In this document: piece by piece, positions 57,465 to 64,000 of the stretch
Position numbering within the stretch: the stretch's first letter is position 1
Layout: each line of letters begins with the position of its first letter
From: Paraburkholderia acidisoli
GTDB taxonomy: Bacteria; Pseudomonadota; Gammaproteobacteria; Burkholderiales; Burkholderiaceae
Length of the DNA: 64,000 nt
Assembly (NCBI RefSeq): GCF_009789675.1
Contig: NZ_CP046917.1
Coordinates: 62,001 to 126,000, forward strand
Direction of reading: 5' to 3'
The notes under the pieces: generated by a model
What the model was told of the DNA's origin: nothing
What the model saw: only the letters and a program-made list of their open reading frames with translations
Databases searched by the model: none
Translations under genes and position numbers: made by a program

Positions 57465-58817
57465 TTGAAGATTGCCCATTTTTCTGACCTGCATTACTCG
57501 CCCGAACGGCTGGACGAAGCGGATCATTGTTTCGGCTTTGCCGTCGAGGACGCGATCGCACGCAACGCGCGCGTGGCCGTCATCTCGGGGGATTCGACTG
57601 ATCATCGTCTCGATGCACATTCACCGGCGCTCAATGCACTCGCGCGCCGGGTCCACCGGCTCGCTGCCGCGATGCCGGTCATCATGCTGCAGGGCACGTT
57701 CTCGCACGAGCCGCCCGGCACGCTCGATAACTTCGCGCTGATGGGGTCTGCGAATACGGTGTTTGTTGCCGATCGCATTCAGCAGGTGGCGTTTGCGAAC
57801 GGCGGCTTTCTCGCGTCGGCGGGCCCGGTGTTCAGCGAAAAGGAACTGGCGCTCGTTATCGCCATGCGATCCGATGCGGTATTCACCTGTCTGCCAACGA
57901 TCAACAAGGGGCAGTTCGCGGCAAGCGTTGGCGCGCTCGCTGCGGCCACCGATCTTGGTGACGTGCTGGGTACGTATCTGGCCGCATCCGGCACGGTGAA
58001 CGCGCAGTTGCGTGAGGCAGGCATCGCGACCGTGGGCATTTCGCACGGCACGGTGGTGGGTTGTGAGACGGAGCACGGCGTGACGATGGCGGGATTCGAT
58101 CATGAATTCTCGCTCTCGGCACTCTTCGACGCGCAGTGCTCGGCATTCCTGCTTGGCCATATCCACAAACATCAATCGTGGGAGAGCGATGGGCGTCGCA
58201 TTGCCTATCCCGGTTCGATCGGCCGTTTTCATTTCGGTGAGCAGGGAGAGAAAGGTTACCTTCTATGGGACGTGGATACCCAGTCGGCCTCGGCCGAACT
58301 GGTGGCCACACCTGCACGCCGCATGGTGTGCATCGACTTCGACGGCCCGCCCGACATGGAGCGGCTTGCCACGCTCGCCGCGGCATCGGGCGACGCGTTT
58401 GTTCGCATCCGCTGGCAGATCGACGAGGAGCATCGGCAGGCTGTGGATCGCGGGGCCATTGAGGCGATGTTTGCCCATGCGCCTGGCGTGAAGCTTGAAC
58501 CTCGCATCCTTCCGGTCGTACGCAGCCGCGCGCAGGGCATCAGTCTGGAAACGTCGGTCGAGGCGAAGCTTGTGCGTTGGTGCGGTCTGGCCAGTGTCGA
58601 ATCACCGCCACTGCTTCAACGCCTGCAGATGCTCGAAACAGGCGATGCCGGATCGATCGCCGACGCGGTGCTGGACGAGCTTGAGGGAGCGACCGAGGCT
58701 GTGGCGCTGTCACTGGTGCAGACTGCGGCCACCGATGTCGAGGCGTGCTCAAAGCCATCGCTGGCGGTTGCAGCAGCCAGTACCGACTGGCTCGAAGGCG
58801 ATCTTTTCGCGGCGTAG
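57465..58817 (+). CDS. SbcD/Mre11-like metallophosphoesterase
   Basis: 450 residues with a TTG start at 57465; the strong ACGGAGGT seven bases upstream leaves no better start. Metal motifs: DLH (8-10, FSDLHYS), GDSTDH, HG in GISHGTVV, and GHIH in LLGHIHKHQ. The third motif is altered: where Mre11 has GNHD this protein has QGTFSHE, losing the Asn. The C-terminus is a capping and partner-binding region. With the SbcC-like ATPase two genes on it should form a nuclease complex. Confidence 0.85.
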   Translation: MKIAHFSDLHYSPERLDEADHCFGFAVEDAIARNARVAVISGDSTDHRLDAHSPALNALARRVHRLAAAMPVIMLQGTFSHEPPGTLDNFALMGSANTVFVADRIQQVAFANGGFLASAGPVFSEKELALVIAMRSDAVFTCLPTINKGQFAASVGALAAATDLGDVLGTYLAASGTVNAQLREAGIATVGISHGTVVGCETEHGVTMAGFDHEFSLSALFDAQCSAFLLGHIHKHQSWESDGRRIAYPGSIGRFHFGEQGEKGYLLWDVDTQSASAELVATPARRMVCIDFDGPPDMERLATLAAASGDAFVRIRWQIDEEHRQAVDRGAIEAMFAHAPGVKLEPRILPVVRSRAQGISLETSVEAKLVRWCGLASVESPPLLQRLQMLETGDAGSIADAVLDELEGATEAVALSLVQTAATDVEACSKPSLAVAAASTDWLEGDLFAA

Positions 58818-58959
58818 CCAACACGCCGCCATCACGTGAGCGGGGCCCCTACGGCCCGCTCACGCGAGGAACACTGCCGTGTTCCGGAAGTGCGTTCAGA
58901 GCTTGGATTGTTCGGCCCGCGAGCGCACTGCCGGAACAAGGTTCACCCCGCGCCCCTGG

Positions 58960-59061
58960 CGCATCGATCGCAGCACGCACTGCATCCATTTTCTTTTGAC
59001 CCTGACGGGGAGCGATCTCCCGACGGGGGAGCACCCCGTCCTTTCTATCCGGAGTGTATCC
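58960..59061 (+). ncRNA. CGCATCGA-class leader
   Basis: CGCATCGA (58960-58967), then a short stem, a T-rich stretch, GACGGGGAGCGATCTCCCGAC with the loop GCGA, and GGGG/CCCC pairing before CCGGAG and the ATG at 59062. The -10 hexamer is not well matched. Confidence 0.45.
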
Positions 59062-59658
59062 ATGTTTGGTCTTTATCCCGCTGGTCCCGACTGGGTCCGG
59101 CATTTCAATGCAACGTTGTCCGCAGTCGACATCCAGCAGCTTCTCGTGAAGCATGCCGGTTTCACCGCGGCGCTTTTTCATCAACCCTACGGTCCCGCGC
59201 GCGGCGCCGTTGTTGCGGTCCGCCACGGCTTCGTTGTGATGGTCCATGAACGCGATGCCGACGAGCTCGAACTCGTCGTCGCGCCGGACGTCGAGATGAC
59301 GAACCTGCTCTGGTCGCACAGCCACGGCTATGCGAGTCAGTGGTCGGCTCGTGAGATCAAGGCGCTGACCGGTTGCGAAAACTGGGAGCAGCTTCTCAAG
59401 GTGGCAGGGACGCGCTTCTCGGCGGCCTGCACGGCGCTGGAGCGTGCAATTGACGGCACCATTGTGCCGCCGACGCCTGCGCAACCCGTCGAGCCGGTAG
59501 AGTCGGTGACGGCCGTTGCTGTCGCGCCCATTGACCGGATCGTCTCATCGTCGTTTCCCGACGATGACGATGTGCCATGGTTGCCCTCGGACTACCTGCA
59601 CGATGTTCCGGCCGGTCTGCCGGGCATGACGGACGTGGGCCTGCCATGCGACCACTGA
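59062..59658 (+). CDS. Protein of unknown function between the SbcD and SbcC genes
   Basis: 198 residues from the ATG at 59062 (CCGGAG upstream). Segments: FNATLSAVDIQQLLVKHAGFTAALFHQPYGPARGAVVAVRHGFVVMVHERD and GCENWEQLLKVAGTRFSAAC; a Pro/Val linker and an acidic tail follow. Its end overlaps the SbcC-like start by 13 bases, so it is coupled to that gene. It may belong to the same DNA-end processing unit. No family recognised. Confidence 0.6.
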   Translation: MFGLYPAGPDWVRHFNATLSAVDIQQLLVKHAGFTAALFHQPYGPARGAVVAVRHGFVVMVHERDADELELVVAPDVEMTNLLWSHSHGYASQWSAREIKALTGCENWEQLLKVAGTRFSAACTALERAIDGTIVPPTPAQPVEPVESVTAVAVAPIDRIVSSSFPDDDDVPWLPSDYLHDVPAGLPGMTDVGLPCDH

Positions 59659-61967
59659 CCCTCACGCTCGAAGGCTTTCACGGCGTGCGGGACGGCATGC
59701 GTCGCGAGAGCGTCACGCTCGATCTCGAGTCGCTGCCCGTTGGCCTGATTGCCCTCAAGGGGAAGAACGGCGCGGGCAAGTCGACGCTGATGGACAACCT
59801 GCATCCGTACCGGATCATGCCCTCGCACGCCGCGAAGCTCTCCGTCGACGCCTTCTCGTACTGGGACCACGTGAGTGGTCCTCATGCGCAGAAGATCCTC
59901 GAATGGGACCACGCAAACGTGCGATACCGCTCGACCTTCGCCTTCCGCAAACCCGGCAAGACCAACAAGGCGGAATATTTCCTTGCGTGGCGTGATAGCG
60001 CCGGTCTCTGGCAACCTTTCACGGCGCCCGATGGTACGCGATCAGACGGGAAGGCGGACACCTACGACCGCTGCGTCGAGTCGGTGTGCGGTTCGCTCGA
60101 ATCGTTTTTTACGAGTGTGTTTTCCGCGCAGAACCGGCGACCGCTTGCCTCCTATAACGCCAGCGAGATCAAGTCGCTGTTTGCAGAGCTGCTTCACATC
60201 GATCACCTGCGGGCGTTGTCGGCGAAAGCCGGCGAGGTCGCAAAGGTGCTTGGTGGCAAGCTTGATGCGATTCAGCGCGAACTCGCTGCCCTGAGCCAGA
60301 AGCGGGAAGCGCTGACGGCGACGGAGCGCGCGATCGCAACGGATATCGAGTCAATTGCGGCTGCACGGCGCGAGCGCGAGGGCCTTCTGGCCACCGCGCA
60401 GACGCTTACGCAGCAGCGGGCCACGCTGGCAGCGAAGCAGGCGGAATCGGCCACGGTCGAGGCACGCCTTCGTGAGCTGGAGAAGCAGCGTGGCGAGATC
60501 AATGCATCGCTCTCGCGCGTGGCTTCGCAGGCCGCTGAGCTTCTCAGGCATCTCGATGAACGGCGCGCAGTACTTGGAAAGAGTGTTGTCACGCACGAAG
60601 CCACGCTCTCGCAACGCGCAAGGATCGAAGGCGCCCAGGCGCAGTGCGATCAGGCCCGGTTGATCATTGGTCGCGAAGAGGCGCGGATTCAGGCACTTCA
60701 GAACGACATCGCACAGCTGGAGCCGCAGCAGACTGTCCTGACTGACGCGAGTGCCGCGCTGCAAGGCGTGCACGAGCAGGGGCAGACGAAAGCGGCCTTG
60801 CTGGCGACGTTGCAGCAGCAGGCAGCCGTGATCGATCAGGTGCCGTGTACGGGTCATGCCATGCACGCGTCCTGTCCGTTGCTTGCCCAGGCGCGCGAGG
60901 CGTCGTCCAGAGCGGCCGAACAGCGCATTTCCATCGAGCAGCTTCGCACGAACTACCGTGAGCGCAAGGCGGTCGTGGAAACGCTGACGCCCGTCGTGGC
61001 CGGGCTTGCGCCCAGGCGCGTCGCGTTGAAGGAGGCGGCAGACGCGTTGTCAAAAGCGCGTTGCGATCTGCAGACAGCAACGACACTTGCAGCGCGCAAG
61101 CCGCTTCTCGAGGCGGCCGCGGTAGCGCTGTCGGAGGCGCGGACGGAGCTGGCGGGCGTCGACGCACAACGCTCGAAGGTCACAGAGCATCGTGACGCCG
61201 AGACGAAGCGTCTGGAAAGTGCCTTGCAGGATATCCAGACGGAAGTCTCGCGACTTTCGGCACTCGATGTCTCGGCCGCCATCGCAGGTCTGGATCGGCA
61301 GATGGTCGCGAACCGCGAGGCCAGTGCTGCGCTCGACGCACGTATCGAGGCATTGATCCGTCAGCATGCGACGCGCGAAACACAGCGCGACGCCATGACG
61401 ACGGAACTTGCTGGTTTCGATGCGACCCGTTCGCGGGCTGACCTGCTGTCCGGGGAGGTCGCGCACTGGAAGCTGCTCGCGAAGGGCCTTGGGAATGATG
61501 GTCTGGTTGCGCTGACCATCGACGACGCAGGCCCGGCATTGACGCAGACGGTCAATGACCTGCTGCTTGCGTGCTATGGACCGCGTTTCACGGTCGAGAT
61601 CCGCACGCAGCGTGAGCTTGCAAATGGTGACCTGCGCGAAGGTTTCGAGATCCTCGTCCACGATGCCGACAACGACAGCACCAAGGCGGTATCGGTGATG
61701 TCGGGCGGCCAGAAGGTCTGGATCAACGAATGCCTTACGCGCGGGATTGCGCTGTATCTCGCACGCCATGCCGGTCAGCCGTACGGGACCCTGTTCAGCG
61801 ACGAGTCCGATGGACCGCTCGACCCTGAACGCAAGGCGCAGTTCATGAAGATGAAGCGCGAAGTCCTCCGCCAGGGCGGCTACGAACGTGAATTCTTCAT
61901 TTCGCAGACACCGGACCTCCTGCTCGAAGCCGATGCGGTTATCGACGTCGAGGCAATGGCTGGTTGA
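59646..61967 (+). CDS. SbcC/Rad50-like ATPase with an unusual CxxHxxHxxC hook
   Basis: 773 residues. Walker A GKNGAGKST (39-47), long coiled coils from about 200 to 640, and C-terminal signature SGGQKVWINECL with Walker B LFSDESDGPLD. The apex between the two coils carries CTGHAMHASC (C401, H404, H407, C410) where Rad50/SbcC proteins have a CxxC zinc hook. The signature and Walker sites look intact. It should work with the SbcD-like protein on DNA ends. Confidence 0.85.
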   Translation: MRPLTLTLEGFHGVRDGMRRESVTLDLESLPVGLIALKGKNGAGKSTLMDNLHPYRIMPSHAAKLSVDAFSYWDHVSGPHAQKILEWDHANVRYRSTFAFRKPGKTNKAEYFLAWRDSAGLWQPFTAPDGTRSDGKADTYDRCVESVCGSLESFFTSVFSAQNRRPLASYNASEIKSLFAELLHIDHLRALSAKAGEVAKVLGGKLDAIQRELAALSQKREALTATERAIATDIESIAAARREREGLLATAQTLTQQRATLAAKQAESATVEARLRELEKQRGEINASLSRVASQAAELLRHLDERRAVLGKSVVTHEATLSQRARIEGAQAQCDQARLIIGREEARIQALQNDIAQLEPQQTVLTDASAALQGVHEQGQTKAALLATLQQQAAVIDQVPCTGHAMHASCPLLAQAREASSRAAEQRISIEQLRTNYRERKAVVETLTPVVAGLAPRRVALKEAADALSKARCDLQTATTLAARKPLLEAAAVALSEARTELAGVDAQRSKVTEHRDAETKRLESALQDIQTEVSRLSALDVSAAIAGLDRQMVANREASAALDARIEALIRQHATRETQRDAMTTELAGFDATRSRADLLSGEVAHWKLLAKGLGNDGLVALTIDDAGPALTQTVNDLLLACYGPRFTVEIRTQRELANGDLREGFEILVHDADNDSTKAVSVMSGGQKVWINECLTRGIALYLARHAGQPYGTLFSDESDGPLDPERKAQFMKMKREVLRQGGYEREFFISQTPDLLLEADAVIDVEAMAG

Positions 61968-61980
61968 TTTTTCCTTTTTA

Positions 61981-62041
61981 ACCCTTGCGGGGAGCGATCC
62001 CCGCAAGGGTCGCTCTCCGTTTTCTCGCTGGAGAGCAATCA
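61981..62041 (+). promoter_or_regulatory. Leader hairpins covering a ribosome binding site
   Basis: ACCCTTGCGGGGA-GCGA-TCCCCGCAAGGGT is a perfect 13-bp hairpin. It is followed by CTCTCC-TTTTCTCG-type pairing with GGAGAG, the ribosome binding site of the 62042 gene. The first is the clearest example of the second hairpin seen in the leader class, without a CGCATCGA part. Confidence 0.6.
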
Positions 62042-62248
62042 ATGTTTCAGACGCATCCTTCTGTTGTCCGCTCGACCGCGCATGCGGTGCGCGCGGCCAT
62101 GCCTCGTTGTGGTCGTGAGCATGAATACACGCTCAACGGCTCGCGCCTGCGCGATGTACTGGTCGACGGCCGCTGGATAACGGTGAACGTCAGCGCGCCG
62201 CCGGCACTGCACATCGCAACGTGGAGCATTCAGCGCCGCCGTACCTAG
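62042..62248 (+). CDS. Small protein of unknown function
   Basis: 68 residues, basic, no membrane segment; EYTLNGSRLRDVLVDGRWITVNVS reads as a short beta hairpin. GGAGAG precedes the ATG but is held in a hairpin. No family recognised. Confidence 0.5.
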   Translation: MFQTHPSVVRSTAHAVRAAMPRCGREHEYTLNGSRLRDVLVDGRWITVNVSAPPALHIATWSIQRRRT

Positions 62249-62365
62249 GCGGTCTTCTTCCATACCGGCTAACGCCGGACACGTTGATCAGATGACGACT
62301 CGTCCCCCGAGGCATGGGGTAAGGGTCGTCGTCGATCGTGTAAACAGCCATTTCAGGAGGTACAG

Positions 62366-62506
62366 ATGCGACGGCAGATCGTTATCGCAACTGTCGCGGC
62401 GTCGATCATCGCCGCGGCTTGTCTCTGCGCGATGTCTGCTTATGCTGACACGTCCGATCTTTGCGACATGTCGCCGGCGCGCGGTCTCACGACGCCAAGG
62501 ATTTGA
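62366..62506 (+). CDS. 46-residue secreted peptide
   Basis: MRRQIVIATVAASIIAAACL, then CAMSAYADTSDLCDMSP to a stop at 62504-62506. This is a clear signal peptide, with likely cleavage after SAYA, leaving a mature peptide of about 20 residues. AGGAGG lies just before the ATG, one of the best sites in the window. A terminator follows. Function unknown. Confidence 0.5.
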   Translation: MRRQIVIATVAASIIAAACLCAMSAYADTSDLCDMSPARGLTTPRI

Positions 62507-62556
62507 ATCGTATGCGGCGGTCAACGTGGTTCTGGTTCGACCGTCCTGCAATGAAG

Positions 62557-62596
62557 AAGCCCGCGACATCAACGACGTCGCGGGCTTTATTTTTTG
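62557..62596 (+). terminator. Rho-independent terminator
   Basis: AAGCCCGCGAC and GTCGCGGGCTT form an 11-bp stem, followed by TATTTTTT. Confidence 0.85.
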
Positions 62597-62655
62597 CGCT
62601 TACCAGGCCGGCATGCAGCCCCATTCAAAGAGCGACCACCAGACCGGCACGCTTA

Positions 62656-63123
62656 TCAGCCCAGTGCGGCCGCTACCTCGTCGGACAACGCAGCGGCCGT
62701 TGCGTGCACAGTATCGACGCGCACCCGCCCCGCAACAAGATTTGCCTGGTTGATTTCGATGCGCTCCACGTGCTGGCCACTGCGGGTCGGATGTGGTGTG
62801 GCCTTGTACCGGTTGCCACGCTCAAGATAGTCGTGAATGTCCGGCTGCATCTGGTACTCGAACGAACCGGAGTCGTCGGTTGCGACAAGCCGCAGCGCGC
62901 CCAGGGGAAGGCCGCGGAGGTCACCGTCGAGCACACGGTTGACCACCTGGTCTCGCGCGCTGGCCACGGCGACGGGACTGGAAAACGCGGGGTCCGTTTG
63001 TCGCAGCTCGATGATGGCCAGCCACGGTTCTCGTGCGGTAAACACGACGCGGTATTCCATGGTGCTCGGACGGCTCGCTTCGCCCGAATAGACGATGGAG
63101 GAGAAAGGACTTCGGTAAGGCAT
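62656..63123 (-). CDS. Protein of unknown function
   Basis: 155 residues from the ATG at 63123 (AGGGAG upstream). The N-terminal half (YRVVFTAREPWLAIIELRQTDPAFSSPVAVASARDQVVNRVLDGDLRGLPLGALRLVATDDSGSFEYQM, read in parts) is mixed alpha/beta. It has its own TTGACTTTG-type promoter. No family recognised. Confidence 0.6.
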   Translation of the reverse strand: MPYRSPFSSIVYSGEASRPSTMEYRVVFTAREPWLAIIELRQTDPAFSSPVAVASARDQVVNRVLDGDLRGLPLGALRLVATDDSGSFEYQMQPDIHDYLERGNRYKATPHPTRSGQHVERIEINQANLVAGRVRVDTVHATAAALSDEVAAALG

Positions 63124-63165
63124 TGAACGCTCCCTGGGGATTACCGTCACATCGACGGCAATTCC

Positions 63166-63192
63166 AGGCTACAGAGCGCAAATCAAAGTCAA
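63166..63192 (-). promoter_or_regulatory. TTGACTTTG-type promoter for the 63123 gene
   Basis: Minus-strand TTGACT (63192-63187), TTG, then TAGCCT (63171-63166) 15 bases after TTGACT, 43 bases before the start codon. Confidence 0.5.
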
Positions 63193-63424
63193 GGCATGTG
63201 CTGTTTCAAATGCACAGATCCCTCCGAAGCATTTCGTGCAACTAACCGTCTGATTCGTATAACTCCACAAAAAAACCGCGCCGTCAAAAAAGGGGGCGAC
63301 CACTCAAAAAGATTGCCGTCAAAGCTGGTCGGGCAAGTTTCGATCCAGCGTGCTTTGGAGCGACTGGTGGCTGCAAGTCAGTCCGGCGTCACATGCGATC
63401 AGACTCCTCCCCGCGCGGAGCGAC
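63193..63424. other. Gene-free gap
   Basis: No supported gene or strong hairpin; AT-rich near its left end. It separates two minus-strand genes. Confidence 0.4.
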
Positions 63425-63865
63425 TCAAGTTGACGAGCCGAGCATCGTTCCTCGACATCGACGTGTGCCGCAAAGGCATCGATATGCGGCCACTGCTTTT
63501 TTTGATCTGGTTTTCGGCAGTTCCAGTGCATAGTCGATCAGTAGCTCTTCCCCCGGCTTGATCGCACGGCTCGCTTCAAAGAAGACCCGGCCGTCTTCCT
63601 CGACCGCCTCGCAATTTGCAGCGCAGGCGTGATTGAACCACCGGGCGCTATTGCCCCCACGTGCGCCGTCGATAACCCGACCGTCGGTGAGGCCGAACAG
63701 AAACGTATGTTCGTCATCAGTTCTTTGAGCACAGTAGCGCGCCGCTTCGGACCACGAGGTCACCATTCCCTTGTATTCGACGATCCGCTCGCCGGCAAAC
63801 ATCGGGCGAAGTGCAAAGACGCCTTTGCCGTGAATCGTCGACCGCCGGACAACAAATCGCTTCAT
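63425..63865 (-). CDS. SET-domain protein (lysine methyltransferase-like)
   Basis: 146 residues from the ATG at 63865. It is almost only a SET domain: STIHGKGVFALRPMFAGERIVEYKG at the start, WFNHACAANCEAVEEDGRVFFEASRAIKPGEELLIDYAL with the NHxxxxNC and DY marks, and a Cys-rich end CLCGTRRCRGTML like the post-SET zinc site. SET enzymes methylate protein lysines. A TATACT -10 candidate lies 32 bases upstream. A longer frame to 63919 would include that promoter and is rejected. Target unknown. Confidence 0.85.
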   Translation of the reverse strand: MKRFVVRRSTIHGKGVFALRPMFAGERIVEYKGMVTSWSEAARYCAQRTDDEHTFLFGLTDGRVIDGARGGNSARWFNHACAANCEAVEEDGRVFFEASRAIKPGEELLIDYALELPKTRSKKAVAAYRCLCGTRRCRGTMLGSST

Positions 63866-64000
63866 CCTATTGGGTTGGGTGTATGGAGGGAAGGCGAGTA
63901 TAGCGTGCGCCTCGTCCACTTCGATGACACTGTTTTAGCGGGGACATCGCTCCCGAAACGCGCCGCTTAGCGACGAAGCTTAATAGGTCTAAACGCGTCT

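Overview
This window looks like backbone DNA of a large plasmid (or plasmid-like integrative element) from a beta-proteobacterium, most likely Burkholderia, Paraburkholderia, Caballeronia or a close relative. That reading is inference. It rests on high GC, a PRTRC (ParB-related, ThiF-related cassette) gene set, a Trb/VirB-type conjugation operon, a Burkholderia-style porin, and the absence of rRNA, tRNA or other chromosomal housekeeping genes. No certain replication initiator gene was found. Two inverted DnaA-box-like sequences near 16.73-16.76 kb are the best origin candidate.

Layout. 1-7.2 kb: an incomplete coiled-coil gene and its frame-disrupted paralogue, a NERD-domain protein, then a plus-strand operon with ssb and a Toprim primase-like gene. 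7.2-9.4 kb: minus-strand small membrane genes and a ParM-like pair (PRTRC protein D and a small partner) behind an array of CCGGAGTT repeats that resembles a centromere. 9.4-16.6 kb: an RNA-like hairpin array, a tyrosine recombinase, and minus-strand accessory genes (Lar-like, Gp37/Gp68, DUF1173), two of them frameshifted. 16.7-24.2 kb: candidate origin, a methylase-like gene and the main PRTRC cluster (ParB, E, C, F, B, A, ThiF). C, B, A and ThiF resemble a ubiquitin-like modifier, E2, JAMM peptidase and E1. 24.4-33.4 kb: prepilin peptidase and a divergent gene sharing a LexA box, a lipoprotein, plasmid-conserved unknowns, and a MoxR ATPase-DUF3150-metallopeptidase/VWA module. 33.4-47.6 kb: a CsbD gene, then a conjugation operon (VirB11, VirB2, VirB3, VirB4, TrbJ, TrbL, a TraI_2-domain protein, TraD, DUF4400) ending with a UvrD-like helicase. 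47.6-52.3 kb: a metabolic cargo module (enolase-superfamily enzyme, MFS transporter, LysR regulator, porin). 52.5-63.9 kb: bactofilin operon, RDF-like protein, NADAR protein, SbcC/SbcD-like nuclease pair, small genes and a SET-domain protein.

Two shared control signals tie the backbone together. Many plus-strand transcription units begin with a leader having a TAnnnT -10-like hexamer, 23-25 bases, the sequence CGCATCGA, a hairpin, and a second GGGGA/TCCCC-type hairpin before the ribosome binding site. Six minus-strand units instead begin with TTGACTTYG followed 15 bases later by a hexamer that is mostly TAnnCT. A third recurrent element is a hairpin with the conserved loop CAAAAAGTG, present three times.

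Four genes (near 1.64, 12.84, 15.13 and 30.55 kb) are each split by what looks like one single-base length change, mostly in short homopolymers. This could be real decay or residual sequencing error, so those genes should be read as possibly intact. All family assignments come from reading motifs by eye; no database search was run.
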